From: Paraspadella gotoi
Taxonomy: Eukaryota > Chaetognatha
DNA: 64,000 nt
Assembly: GCA_051294375.1 (NCBI GenBank)
Contig: CM119264.1
Coordinates: forward strand, 26,249,011 to 26,313,010
Reading direction: 5' to 3'
Shown here: one piece after another, positions 48,010-62,466 of the stretch
Numbering within the stretch: the first letter of the stretch is position 1
How the letters are laid out: each line of letters starts with the position of its first letter
Program-made: the position numbers and the translations under genes
The notes under the pieces: model-generated
The model's database searches: none
Seen by the model: the letters and a program-made list of their open reading frames with translations, nothing else
What the model was told of the DNA's origin: nothing

Positions 48010-49915
48010 GGAGATGAGGAGAGAGGAGAGATTTTAGTTATCTAAAAAAGCAGTAGTAAATTTTTTTTTCGTTGCTAATTAACGGATTTCGCCGTAATGG
48101 AATTTATTCAATTGCGGACTAAACCTGTTGGACTGAGATTCAGGAGAGAATTCGATTCAGGGACTTTATTCAGGATTTGCTCCTGAGCGCGAGCGTAATT
48201 TTTGTAATTTTTCTCATGATATGTGTCTTCAGGCAGATTTGATATAATAATAATTAATATATATCTTAATGGCAACCCGCAAAGAATTTAAATTATTATA
48301 TTTTGATACTGAGATTTTTGCAATTCTTGACTTACAGAATGCTATGAATCTTTTTTCTCAAACCTCAGTATCGACTTCGTTCCCAAGCTGCCAAAATTGC
48401 GATTGCCCCTTTTATTCCATATGCAAGTGGCGGCGGCCCGGACTTGATCGCTCACATTAAAATAATGCGCGAAGGAAAAAAAGAGAGAAAGAGAAAGAAT
48501 CGCGGTTAAGTTTGCGATTCGTCGAAATTGCGAAAACAATAATCGATAATTGCAATTGATGGTAAGTTACTTACGTTAAAATTAAACAAAGAAGCGGAAA
48601 CATTTGAAAAGAGCAACAAACAACATAATGAACTTGAAACAGATCAACTCGCAAAAATTAACAGAAAGAAGAAGAAATTTTAAAAAATGGAAATCTTTAA
48701 GGGGACCAGTGAAAAATGATATCATAAGGCTTAAGGGTCTATCATCAAAGGAATTTGAATGGTGAAGTCATTAATTTTTCTTTGACGGAAAGTTTGGCAA
48801 AAAAAATTCCTATCTCTTATTGTAGCGGAAACAAAAATTTATAATTATGAAAAAAAAAGATTTAGTTGACCCTACCTAAAGTATTATTATAATCGCATTA
48901 TTTTATTTTTGCGATTAAAAGTATTTTTTTACTAAATTTCCAATTTTTATTTTTTACTTGTACAAAGCCTATTATTTTTAGGTTTAAGCCTCATTGAACA
49001 AAGGGCTTTAACAAGACTAATATTTTTTTATTTTTTATATTTACTTAAAAGCAGACAAATCAAACCTAAATTCTATTCTTAACAGAAACAAAAACTGTAA
49101 TAATTATTAATTTAATATTTCATATTCATCCTTAATGTTATATTTAAACTATATTGATTCCTAATTATAATATTAAAATTTAGCAAAAGTTACAGGAATT
49201 CTTTCTCTTCTTTTTATATTTTATATTACTTCAAAGAGTTTTTTATTTTTCATCCCATATTAACAGAATCATTTTGAAAAGAAAGTTTAAATTAAAATCA
49301 GTCGATACCTTAAATTTTTGATTCATTCCTAGTTTTTTTTCTTATAAATTTTTTGTGATAAAAGCTGAAAATCTTTTTTAAAATTAGATCTTACCCTCTT
49401 TTTTGGAAAAAAAATTTTAACTTTTGAAAAAGATTTTCTTCTTATCGATTTTTTAAAGAAATTTAAAGCTCGCTGATTTTATCGAAATTTTTAACTACTT
49501 TTCCCAATGATTTTTAGAGGAAAAAAATTATTGATACAGAACTTAGCTTAAGTTAAAGGGTCAAACGTTATGTTTTCAGCTTTTTACCCCCTGGTTCACT
49601 TGGTCCCCTAAGAGGAACTTTATTTTCCCTGACAGGCAAAACGCACTACTAACGTCCCTCGACGCGAGAGAAGAAAAGAATTTCATTTTTTTTCTTTCAT
49701 TTTTCGCAATTCGAAGTGAGGTTTCTTTAAAGCAGCGCTCACTCTGAAGCGGAAGCGAAGGTAAGTCATCAGCTGCAAGGGTCCAAATCAGTCGTCGAGT
49801 TAAAAAATTCCTCGACAAGAAACACATAAAAGGGGAAAAACTGTTAACGTCGTAAAAGTAGAATCCATTTGAGCCAAACACTGGGGAAAAAAGGAGTAGA
49901 AAATCGGGGAGAGAG

Positions 49916-49959
<44 letters not shown>

Positions 49960-52813
49960 GAGAGAGAGTAGACGAGAAGAGAGAGAAGAGAGGTTAGAGA
50001 AAAGAAGAAAAGAACAATGAAAAGAAGAAAGGGGAAGATAGAAAGGAAAAACCCAGATTCCTTCGCTTTTCACTCTTGTTCCAAAGTTGTTTTGGAACAT
50101 CATCCTTTTTTGTCGTCAGACACAAATAGTGTAGGAGCGACATTATGGTCGGTGTAAGGTTTGATGGAGCGAATTGAAGAATGAATGCCAGGGTTAAAGT
50201 GGGTAATATAAGTGCGGCAATGGTAAGGTGAATTGGAGGCAGAGGGAGAGCCAGAAATGGAAGGCTAATTGGAGCGAATGATAAATTTTGCCGAATTGGA
50301 AGGATAGCAACAATGGCGAGGTTTATTGTTATGAACAAGGTACAAGGCAGTTGAGTTGACATTGCAAAAATCGAAAAGTTTACAAGTTTAAAAATGTTTT
50401 AAAAAATGAATAGAGAATGAGGCGATACACCTTTCTCAAGAGGGTCTCGGGTCAACTCGAAACAGATTTTTTATTATTAATAATTAAACGTGTCTTTTTA
50501 AAGTTTTCTTTCTCGATCTTTTTATTGGTAAGTGTCTGAGATATTTATTAAACTGCTTTAGATATTAGTTAGTCGGTTCTTATGCTTTTTTGTTATTTGT
50601 TATCAAAAGGACCAAACAAATTTGAGTGGATTCAAATAAGAAACAAAAAAATTTTGTGTCTAATTCATATTCGTCACTATTATCGTCGTCGTCGTCTTCA
50701 TCGCCTCAGGCATTTTTGACTGTGCGTGTGAAAAAAAAAGCCACCTGCTGTTACGAAAAAAAAAAAAGCAACTCTGCTGGTTACGAACGACATCTGTTAC
50801 TCAGCAAAGCGTAATAAAAATTCTAAAATTTAACTTTAATAAGATTTCTAAAAGGAGAAACGATAAAATTATACTAATAAACATTATGGTATAAAATTTT
50901 TCTTAATATAAATTATTACAATTTATTTAATAGTAAATTCAAAATATTTTTTTTAATATTTTTTTTTTCAAAAATTTGATTCGTCATGAAAAAGTTGATA
51001 CAAAGAAATAAAAAACTCTTTTTTTAAAAATTCTTTTCATTAAGTTGTCAAATATTCAGAAAAACTTATGTTTTCGCTAAAAATTAAAATTTTATATCGT
51101 TAAATATAGTTTTTTTTTTATTTTTAACCCATGTTAATGAAATAATTTTAAAAATGATTATATATTTTCTTCCTTCAACTTTTTGACGAGGAATTCAAAT
51201 CTTGAATTTTTCTATTTTATAAAGATAGTTACTATATATAATTTATATATAGGCACTATTTTCCTTATTAAAATAGGAAAATTATATAATATTAGCCTTA
51301 ACTGCCAAAATTAAAAACTATAAAGTACATTTTTTTAACAAATTAATGTTCACTGTATGGATATGTTGTTAATAATTGACTTTTAGAATTTTTGTACGTA
51401 AACCTTCACTATGCTCTAATACTCAGCTTCCCCAAAAAAAACACCTTGGTGTCGCAACCCTCCGCCACCCCACCACCCAACGACCTCCCGGAGGCAAAAA
51501 AGGAAAAAAGCAACAAAAAAAAAAGAATATACGAAATGCCAACTGTTACCCCGCTCACGTCTATTCACGAGTGTTCACACATTTTCAACACATTCTCGCC
51601 AAGTTTGGCGCGAGGGCGACATCTACGCAGTCGGATCCTTTCCTTTCCTTCTAGATCCTTGATACTCACACCGAAATTCAATTACTTTCTTTTTCCCCTC
51701 AAACCATCAGTTGTTATTTTTTTTCCTTTTCACGACAATGAGTAGTTTATACAATAATCAAGTTCCTTAATCTACGGTCTTTCTCTACTTCCCTACCGCT
51801 GTGAATCATTTTATTTATCTTTTTTTCAAACTTTTTATGATGTTCCACGACGTTTCTTCTTCCAGTTTTATTTTATATTACTTTAGTTTAGTTAAAAAAT
51901 TTTTCCTTGTTACTCAATTTTACTACTACATTTTTCAGTTTCACGACGACATGCCATTTCCCATCTCAACCTCATTTTATTCAATTTTCCAGGCTTCATC
52001 CCGATCTCGGTTTCCATTTCCGCTTCATCGAATTTCATAAACCACGACAGCAGCTGCCCAGGCTTTCGCCGTCGAAGTTTCTCCGACGGAGCAGGAAGTT
52101 TATCGGCGCCCCAAAAAGACTCTTTTAATTTGAAGACGTGACAAAAAGTTGATCCCGACTGATTTTAACACGCCGTGGACAACTATTAAGTTGGCTAGAA
52201 GGTGGGGGTTACGAATAATAGTAGAATAAGTCTAGGTTTTTAATAGTAAACTTTTTTGTTGCTATGTTGATATCATTGATGTTTTGCGATGACATAGAAC
52301 CCGCGGGGGTCATTGGCATTCCCCGCAGCGATGCACACTCTTGCCATTTTACTTGTTTGAAAAAAGCTCCTGGCCTACAATAACCCGCCGATGTCGGCCC
52401 CGTATATTGCCAAGAAACGCCTCTCATTGACGCGGAACAGGAACGCGACCCCGCCGTCCGTTGAATTTCATGCCAAAACCCTATCGCTTTTGGCGCCTTT
52501 TCTGGCACATCGCGTCAACTCGTGCAATGGGAACGCGCCCGCATCGGCGCGTTCTGGCCTTCTCGAGGGCGCTTCGCGGACTATATCGCTGATTCGTCGG
52601 GGTCGCGAATCTGAATTCTCGAGGGACAAAGAAAAAAAAATGATGAAAAAAAAAATTGGAGGTGGGGAACTGAGGGAAAAATTTTATAGAGGAAAGGGAG
52701 CGAAATGACTGATTAAAAAAAAGACGGGAGGAGAGAGAGAAGAGAGAGAAGAGATGAGAGAGAGGATAGAGAAGAGAGAGATAAGAGAGAGAGAGAGAGA
52801 GACAGACAGACAG

Positions 52814-52847
<34 letters not shown>

Positions 52848-54099
52848 GAAAAAGAGAGAAATTGGAAAAGTTGCAAAGGTGTGGATAAAGCGGTGAAGAA
52901 TCGGAAAATAAGAGGAGGCGATGTGAAGGGGGACGACGAGAGGATTTGAGGTGAGGACAGCTATGAGCTGTGAGCTGTGAGCGGTTAGCAAGCGAGAAGT
53001 GCGGCAAGAAAAAACGAATACTAAGTATCGTATGAAGGCCAAAAAAACGGAGAGTATAATAATTAAACCGCAGAGAAAAAAAGAGCAGCATTCAGAGAAT
53101 AAAGAGAAAAAGAAGGATAAAAGATAAAAGGAAGAGAGGGGAAAAAAGTTTTTTCGTAGGAAAAGTCGTTGCGACAAAAAAAATTTCGCAGGGTTTCGCC
53201 TATTTTTAATTTGCCATATTTCGTACTACTACTATTTTGCTATATAAATTAATCACTACGATCGCTTAGTTTGTCAATTATCCAAAGACTTGGTCTTCTA
53301 GTCTTCCGACTCTCCCGTCAAGCGGCTCCAAGTCCGAAGACGCGGCCAAGCGAAAGAGGAAGACGGCGGAAGAAAATCCTTGAAAACGAAAATGTAAAAT
53401 GGCCGTCCTCGTAAAAGTACAGTAATGCCGAGGGAGCGGAGAACCGGTAAATGGCGCGAAACGATTATGCGAAAACTCACTAGGATGTGAGAAGCTGTTA
53501 CGCTTAATGCACTTTACAGTTAAATAATTTATTCTACTAGAAAAAACGAAAATTACCCCCGCCAACAAATAAGTTTTATTTTCAAAGATTACAATTTATT
53601 TTTGGTCGGGGGCCAAAGACCGAAATCTTCTCCTAGAACAATAAAACTCAAAATAGAAAAATAAAAAGGCAAAATAGATATAAGAAACCATTAAATTTTG
53701 AGCTGAAAAAACTCCCCTCTCTTTGAGATACATCGGTGTTTTGGATTACTTCAATTCTTTAATTTCTAAGACTCTTGGTGCGAAAATCGTAGGGAAAAAA
53801 AATCGAGGCGACGAAAGTTTAAAACATTTCAATATCTTAGCTGCGTCTCTAATGAAACGAATTATATATATATATATATCATATAGAAGAAAGAAGAGGT
53901 GGCTGGAGAAGGCCAGAGTTTGTCCTGTTACATTAGAATACAAAATTAAAGCGTTAATTAAGAATTGTCATTAATGAAATCAAATCAAAAGAAATCAATG
54001 GAGAGCGGGTGGGGCTTGGCCAAGACACGGACTCAGTGAAGGGCCGCCATTTTACCTCGCCGCCCCTGATGCTTACTTATTCCCCCCCACCAAAAAAAA

Positions 54100-54191
54100 A
54101 AAAAGGAGTAAGTAGAGAGCGGAAAAAAAAGCATGTTGTTTGGCGTTTCTTTAATTTCTTCAGAATTTCCGAGTTACCTTTCCATTTCTTG

Positions 54192-54224
<33 letters not shown>

Positions 54225-56260
54225 CTCTCTTCTCTCTCTCTCTCTCTTCCAGATCGAGATGTGCCTAGCAGTTACATACGGACCCAGCGAGGGCTCGACC
54301 GGTTTGCTCCTATTAAATCCGGGAAAGCGGGGAGTCATTAGCGACGCTTCTCTCTTTTCTTCTTTATTTTTTTTTCTCTTCGCATTATCTTTCTTTTCTT
54401 TTTTTTCTACCCGTTTTGTTCCTTTGTTCGAGAATCTCTTGACCCCTCGATCCCTCAGCGCCATCTTCACTCATTTAATTTTACTAGGGCGGATTTTTTT
54501 AACGTGACTTCGTTAGGTTTTGCTTACATGTTCAAGAATTACGTGTGACGAGTTACGTATTTATTTAAATTATTATCAATTTGTTTTAATATAAATATAT
54601 GTATTTGTAAACAGTTAGATATTTAAAATAATCTCAACGCTCTCTATGTCTTGTGGTTGTTCTTACTTCTTAGCGAGGAGTATCATAAAGAGTGTCATGA
54701 TAATAACGTGATAGTAAAGATGACCCCTGCAAAAATATTCTCGAATATTTTTGATCCAATTTAACTCATCATTTCGTCCCAAGGGGGCCACAAATTTTGA
54801 CGCTCGCCCTCTGCCAATTTTTTAAAAATTATGCCTTGACCATTACAATTAGGCATGCCTGTGCAGAACAAGTGAAATTAAGTGCTTCTTGTCAGTTTTA
54901 TCTATGAACTATTATGATGTTTCTCTCCACACTTTACAACTGTGATGCAAATTTTACCGCGCTTATTGTTATTATTCGTTATTCATTGAAATTCAAAATC
55001 TTCTTTCCTTCATAAACTATCATTTTCCTCTATATCGGTTTCTGTTATAAATCATAAGCCTTCTCTTCACCTCATTGACCTTGTTTTCTTTCTCGTCAAT
55101 TTCTTAAATTAATTATTAAGACTGTTTTTCTTTCGTTGGGATAATCGAGCTAGATTTATACACCTCCCTCTTCTACCTCGCTTTCGGGACAGGGCTCTCT
55201 TTCTCGAGTATATCCTCTCCTCCTCCCTCGTCCTCATCTCCACTACCCATGCACTCTAGTTCAATTTTCTCCCGCTACTATAATACCCCTCTCCCACCGT
55301 ACCTCCATATCCCTCCCTTACTCCAAAACTCACACTACCCACGAAAAAATGAAATACCGTTTTTTAGTTTCGAAAAATTTAAAAAAGCTAACTAAGCAAA
55401 AACCGAAATTTTATATTTAAAGGCCGTGAAATGAAGAAATACAAAAGACTTTCTAAGTGATTAAAACAGTATGTAAGGAAGGCGTTGACAAAGTCTCACG
55501 TCAGGCCTCGTCTTAACACTAAAAGCCAAAGCTTGTAGCGTTGGAGTTATTTTATACCGAGCATAATGAGATCAGAGAATAGAACGAAATGTGTTATGTT
55601 AACAATTTCATTAGGGATTAGGGGTCAAAACGACCGAGAGTCACAATAGCTGTGAGGTCCACGAAGACTAGTTTTCATAAGAAGTTAACTAAATCGTTTT
55701 GAAATGCTAAATATTCATTTTTAATTACTATAATAGAAATTATTAAGGGAGATTATATCTAAGATTATTTTAAAATCTTACGCTTGTTGGTTTTTACTCT
55801 TGTAAAACCAAATGAACGGGAAAAGGATGGCAAAGTCTAAAGAAAGCAAAAAAACCTTAATTCTACGAAATAAAAGTTAAAAAAAATCTAAATCGACTTT
55901 ACAAAATCGGCTAGATCCACCGAATTTTTCTCACGTAGACCTCTACTTGTATAATCGACATATTGCAGATTGGGTATGCGCCTCAAGCCGTTCGTGAATT
56001 AATTAGCAATATAATGGCGTTAATGGGAATGACATGCCGCAATGACATGTGTAGAGTCTTACGTAAATCAAAGGTCCAAAAATCTCCAAAAAACAGACGA
56101 CGGTGAGAAACTGTTTCGCCAAGGTAGCAGTATACGGAGACGTACAATGCATTTAAGGGCCACAAAGAAGATATTCAAAAGTACCCTTGCCCGGTTGAAT
56201 AGATTTCGGAAGGGGCAGTAGATGAGAAGAGAGAGAGACGAGAGAGGACGCAGAGAGAGA

Positions 56261-56316
<56 letters not shown>

Positions 56317-57840
56317 TCGTCGAAAGAATCTGAGTGGAAGGGAAGACGGGAAAAAGGGGTATTGATTTTAATAGATGAAGATTAGAGATAGAAGGTTTAT
56401 TGTATGTAATTTATTATTTATTGAGGAGTAAAATTATGGGAAGGCTATTTATTATTTATAATTATTAACATTATTTATTATTCATTCACTTTAATTTAAT
56501 TAAGATCTCTTTAATATAATTGATCACTGTATATATATTATTAATTATTAAACTCTGATATAATGTCATTAGCGATGTCGAAGTGCAGTGAATACACGAG
56601 TCCTGTGCGGTTGATTTTCTTGTTGGTCATTCCTATTCCAAACATACACGAGCACAATTAATGCAATGAATCATTATTCCAGAGTCAAACATGTCAAGTC
56701 CACATCCCTCAAATTCTATCAAATAGTCATCATTCACTAATATTCATCAAATATCACCATCAATGCATTCAAAAATCATCAAATCAATCCAATCATGGAG
56801 CAAAAATCGAATCATTCAATCATCAATTCTATCATTCCAATCATCCCAAATCAAATCATTACATCATCGCAATTCACAAATCATCCAATTCATCCATCAT
56901 TTATTCAATAACTATATACATCATCACATGAATCATCATCATTCAATGTACATTCAAATTCAATAATTCGACAATCATTCTACCAAATCATCAATCAACT
57001 CATCAATCGATCCCATACAATACAATACCAAATCATCAGCTAATCATAACAATCCATCACAAGTTACATCACGATCACAACCATCAAACACGCTACCAGA
57101 AAGCCCCATGCTCTGCTCATCCGTTCTGGTTGATTTTTCTCCTGCCAAGTTACCCGTTTCTCGTGGACGAGGCGAACGGGCGCGGTCGTCGAGGCGATGG
57201 AGGTTCTCCTGTAACGAGGGGGCGTTGCGGGATCGGAGGTGGGGTAGAGGGGAGGGAAGTGAGGGGGAGTAGAGAGGGGGAGGAAAAGGAAAGGAGAGAG
57301 ACAGAAGAGAGTAATGTAAACGAGGGAAAGTAATGAGGAAAACGATACAGAAAATACCGCTAAATTTAAACTTGATTCATATTTTGTATAATTTATATAT
57401 CAACCAACGCAGTACCCAATTACGCGCGACCAGTCGAGCCTCGATTTAAAAAACACAGAATATGAATTGAATAGCTACGAGCGAGAACGTAGAGCTATAG
57501 ATTGACACGCACTATATAGAATACCGAAAAAAATTAAATCAATATCTTACTTTTTCTTTTTGACCTGGACGATTACTGATGACCTATAAGCCTCAATAGC
57601 ATATTTCTCCATTTCACAGCCCTTTCGATGCTACGAGATCTGCTGCCCAGCGCCTGTCTCCACTAACGTGCTCTCACACTGGATTACGCCGCCGCATCAG
57701 TTGATCGAATCGCATCTGACCTGCCCGCCTTAATAAACCTCAAAATCTTGGAAATATTCCACTCTGTAGTTTTTGTTCAAGCGTATCGATTGTATTTATT
57801 AAATAGCGAAGGTAAAGTTCAAATATATTCATATAAGTAA
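54100..57840. other. Noisy sequence without a supported gene
   Basis: Includes (CT)n at 54190-54248, interrupted (GA)n at 56223-56310 and a degenerate CATCA/AATCATC low-complexity stretch at 56660-57070. Sequence matching 44020-45020 of copy 1 lies at 54830-56320. Frame-disrupting indels make gene finding unreliable here. Confidence 0.5.
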
Positions 57841-59649
57841 GAAGACAGGTGATTTATCGCTCTTAATAGCTTGAATCATTCTCTACGAATGGAAAAGGTG
57901 GAACTGTACAAATCTATTTCAAGCGTGACACAAACAGTGACAACCACCTTTTCTATGACGCACCCATCTATTTTGCTTCTCAATGTAAAATTACGGTGTC
58001 AATTTTTCAAGAACATGTCGAGTGAATCCAAAAGAGCGACGCATCTCATCTAATCGAACTCATTATTATTGTATTGGTGTCTCATGAGTTATTCAAAGAT
58101 CTAACCGGTGCAACCAAGTTCACAACGTAACAGCCAGCATGCCGACTCTACTCTCTTTCTTCCTATTCGAATCCGGCAATTCTCTTCTCGACGCTTCTCA
58201 ATAGTACCGCGACCTCTCTTGTTTTACCTATCTTTTCTCTTTTTCGAAGCCTGAAGCCTCCTCTTGAACCTTCACTACCTATCCTCTTACTTTGCTTTTC
58301 CTCTCCAGAGGTGTCTTTGCTGATAAATGTTAATTGATTAGCTGCTAATTTCGCTTACTTTTTCTAACATTTTAGTCCTGCAGTTGGCTCGAATGATTGG
58401 CATATCCAATTATTTCGTCCTGTTCGAAAAATTCATCTGTTATCTCTCTCAATTATTCTTTTCTTGATATCTTCTCTTCCTCTTTTTCGCGCGAATTCTC
58501 TTCTTTCTTAATCTCTCTATTCCAACTTCCGCCTCACTGTTCCATCCCGGGAAAGCTGTTCATATCCTAACCACATATGCTGTATGAAATCCAACGCTGC
58601 CAAATTACGTATTCTGACAACATTAACGCCACGAACAACCCCAACAACCACAGAAACGAACGAAAAAAAACCTCACTATCACCTACACAAGACGACACAA
58701 TGACCGGCAGAACACAACAACAACTAACTGGCGCGCTCGGGCGACAAGGAAACACTCGAGGTATCGGGGACCTTAAATGAAGAGTGAAGAACGAGCACCA
58801 GAAAAGTTGTTTGCTTCTCTATGTCTTAGAACACATATTTCCATATATAAACCGAGTAGCGGTATGGACAACGTAGAGCAGTGACGTTAGTGCTCTTATG
58901 AGTATCGAGAGGATGACGCTAAAAGAGAGAGAGAGAGAGAGAGGAGGGAGAGAGATTGTAAGGAGAGAAGAGACACTGAGAGAGTAGATGGAGAGAAAAG
59001 AGATAAAATTAAGAAAAAGCGAGATTAACCAGTTCCGGGATGTTTTTTTCGTCTTCCTTCCTTTGTTGTGATTGATACACGTACGTCATCGTTCTTGTTC
59101 TATTTTTCATCATCTATTACTGAAAAAAAATTCTATTATAGTGTGTGTATGGGTTGTGTGTGGTGTGTGTAGTTATATTGGGGGGGTGAGAGTCGTGTTT
59201 CATTTTATTATATGGAGCGGGAGGCTGAATTCTTGTATCTTAGGGGAGGTCGTTTAGTGGTGTGTGTGGAAAGAGGTTTCTGTGTGTGTAACATAGTGTT
59301 ACTGGATGCTGAAATACCCAATTCCCAGTCGAGCGATAATCTATATAGACTTTAATCTGTATTTGCACACAGAGCGGCTCTGGCGAGAATTAATGAGCTT
59401 TATTCGCAAACTATTTGACGTGTGAGTTGAATAATTCCACCGGGATACGTAGCACATGCTTTGGATAAGCGCTAATCTCTCTCTCTCTCTCGCTTCATCT
59501 CTTACACAAAAAAAATCTACTTTCTTTACCAACTCTCTCTGCTTCTTCTCTCTCACTTCTCTCTACTTCTTTCTAATCTTCCTCATCAAGTCTCTCTCTC
59601 TTGTCGTAAACTCTCAGTACATAATGGGCGCCGATCTCGTCGCAATTCT

Positions 59650-60600
59650 CCAGCCATCGAGAATGTATGTGCCCTCACCTCAAGTTACGTGATGTACGGC
59701 AGCATACCTAGCCGAGCACGCGAGCGGAGGTGCGCGCGTGACACTCAATTTGAGTTTTCAAGGTGCTCTTTTTGGCCCTAGAGCAGAATCTTATTCCGGG
59801 AAAGCGGGAGTCATTAAGCGACGCTTCCTCTCTTTTTTCTTTAATTATTTTTTGAATAAAACCGTGTCTCGACATAGTTATCTTTCCTTTTCTTTTTTTT
59901 TCTAACGTGCATTTCCATCCGTTTTTTTTCTATGTATCTTTCCTTTGTTCTGATATATATACTTGGGTTGAGGAGCCCCAGAATAAAATTTCCGTTCGAT
60001 ATCACCCTCAGCCGCCATTCTTTTGCTTACTTTCATTTACATTTACGAGTGTTGGCGGACTCTTTCCTTAAGCGCGATGACTTCGTTAGGTTTTGCTTAC
60101 ATGTGTCAACGAGAGCTTCTGATCGCTATGTTATGAAGCCGAGTTACGTATTTTGATTTGAATACTCTTGTATTACTTCGACCATTGATTGTGAAATTCC
60201 CTTAATTAAGGAAATTCACCCTGAAAAATTTTGATTGTTTGTTTAAAAGTCGAGTCTAGATTGATTTTAAAACTATGTTAAAGGATCGTATCGCTCTTCT
60301 ATCTCTGTTCGTGGTTCGTTGGGATTGTTGTCTGTCGACACTAAAGCTCTTTGTGTCTTTGGAGGAGTGTTATCTCTGCTAACCAAGGATGTGTCAATGT
60401 TAGGTACTTGATTGCCCTATATGTGATTCTCATTGCTTATACAGAGCATTGACCCCCCCTTTTTGGCTACAGGAAATATATTCCGAAAGATCATATTGTA
60501 GTTGATACCTACTTTTAACCTCTCATTTCCGTCCAGGGGTCATTGTTTGTGTAACCAGATAATACGATTTTGACGCTCGCCCTCTGCCATTTTTTGCCGG
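59650..60600. repeat. Third partial copy of the duplicated unit
   Basis: Corresponds to 54260-54830 with heavy indel and substitution noise. Anchors include CCGGGAAAGCGGGAGTCATT, GCGACGCTTC, CTTCGTTAGGTTTTGCTTAC and TTTTGACGCTCGCCCTCTGC. Confidence 0.7.
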
Positions 60601-60657
60601 GCTCACCCTCAATTCGGCTCCCTTGCCCCCTCGGGGGTTGCGAAGGTCTGCCCCTCC

Positions 60658-60659
<2 letters not shown>

Positions 60660-60732
<73 letters not shown>

Positions 60733-60738
60733 GAGCAG
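60660..60738. repeat. (GA)n microsatellite
   Basis: GA run with small interruptions at its right end. Confidence 0.95.
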
Positions 60739-60739
60739 A

Positions 60740-61756
60740 GAAAGAGCAGAGGAGAGGCTCCAGCATACAGATTCAGTGAGGGGAGAAGAAGGAGAGTAGC
60801 AGAGCCACGCGCGTCGCCACAACTTTTGCGCGGCAAGAATTTTACTTTATCTCGTTTGTCGAGTAATTCGTACGCGAAGGTAAAAATTTCGTGGCGATGA
60901 GGGAGAGGGGGGAGAGAGGGGAGGGGGAGGCGTTTTGGGGTAAGGTTTTTCGATGCCATGGGTGAAGCAAGGGCTGCCAGGCTGGGATGGATGGTCCGAG
61001 GAGTTGAAGCCGACCGAATAAGAGAGATTCGTCTCTGGTTCCGCATCCAACTCGATGCGGGCGTCGGAGGGACGCTCTGCGGCGGCGGAAGCGGCGGGCG
61101 ACGCGCCTCCGGAGGGCGTTGAGGAGAAAGCATTTAAAGAAGCGTGCGGGAAGCTGCTCTAGCCATTTGGTTTGGGCCTTTGTCTTTCCCACAAGCTTGC
61201 GCAGGGCTTGGCGGATCCTGCCAATGTCTCTCCTCAGCCCTATTGCTGGTCCTTTTGGCCCACTAGTGAAACGAATATGCGTGTCTGCCAAACTCCGTAT
61301 CGTAAGTAAGCCATAAAAGAATTTGAGAGTAATTGATACCAATGGCAATCATCCAAGCTTTTAGTCGTGTTGGAGGTGGCAACCCAATTCAAAGTTTACT
61401 TCTAAATAGGAACCGTTCCGCTGATGCAAGCGAGAGAAGATTCTCGTTAACCGTTCATATTCCAAAGCCCTTTGACCAGACTTGTTGCTCGACCGGCAGC
61501 CAATCCTGCCGCGGCGCCCAGGGAGGAGTGGCCGTCCCCAGGTGTCACCGGCAGATGCATTATCAGATGCAATTAAGTGCATAGTGATATCTCACCAGCC
61601 GGGTATCAAGACCTTGGCGTGGCGGAGGTGCATTCAATCCAATGCATTCACCGAGAATTCCAGTTCTCCACTCACCCCCAAGTCGCGGTCTCACCCGGCC
61701 GCCATTTCGAAGATGAAGAACTCCATTTATTCTCTTCTCCCATGACCTCGCATCTC
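60740..61756. other. GC-richer block with overlapping frames, gene content uncertain
   Basis: Overlapping open frames on the minus strand (61348-60842, 61133-60609 and 61050-60847) and a plus-strand frame 61119-61316 that runs into a strong donor-like CGTATCGTAAGTAAG at about 61301. The minus frame from 61050 has protein-like segments (N-L-S-Y-S-V-G-F-N-S-S-D-H, G-I-E-K-P-Y-P). I recognise no domain in any of them and cannot decide strand or exon limits. Confidence 0.25.
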
Positions 61757-61794
61757 TCTGACTCGCTCTCTCTCTCTCTCCTCATCTCCCTCAC

Positions 61795-61828
<34 letters not shown>

Positions 61829-61861
61829 GTCTCTTCTCTCTCTCTCTCTCTCTCTCTCTCC
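61757..61861. repeat. Interrupted (CT)n microsatellite
   Basis: CT blocks with CCTCA, CCTCACC and CGT interruptions, next to an N gap. Confidence 0.85.
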
Positions 61862-62466
61862 CCGTCAGCGAACGTTTTATGTCCACGTCTAAGTNNNNNN
61901 NNNNNNNNNNNNNNNNNNNGTTGACGTCGTCGTTATCGTCGTCGTTCGTGTTCTCGTTAATGTCCTTTCAGTCTCATGCATAGTCATCGTCGTCATTGTC
62001 AGCCCTAGTTTTTGTCGTCTTAAACATCGTCTTCGTCTTTGTCAGTATCATTGTCATTCTCGGCAAATCTCTTGATTGTTTTCCTATCGTTTGTTAAAGT
62101 ATAACCTTTAACTTTTAATAAATCTTAAATCATATCTTCTTTTGAGTTCATTGGGCTTTTCTTTGTAACTCACCAAATAAAAAAATAAATAAAATCACGG
62201 CAGTGGGATGAAGACAAAAGAACAATAAAGGCAAAAGTTTTACTTTTTTTTAAATAATTAATTTTATGATTATTCATTACCATCATAATCATTATTATGA
62301 TTATCATAATCAAAATTAACACGAACTTCGACTTCATCATCGTCATTATCATCATTATCCTCAATATTATCGCCATCAACACTTACATCATCATTATTCT
62401 AATCATTACCATTAACATCAACGTAAGCTACGTGGATCTTTTTCTTCGATATCATCGTCGTCGCTA

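Larger units (their letters stand above)
46113..58790. repeat. Direct duplication, copy 2 (indel-rich)
   Basis: Differs from copy 1 mainly by single-base insertions and deletions, also outside homopolymers, and supplies sequence where copy 1 has N (for example 52655-52800 opposite the gap at 40026-40035). After about 54.1 kb the match becomes patchy. Confidence 0.85.
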
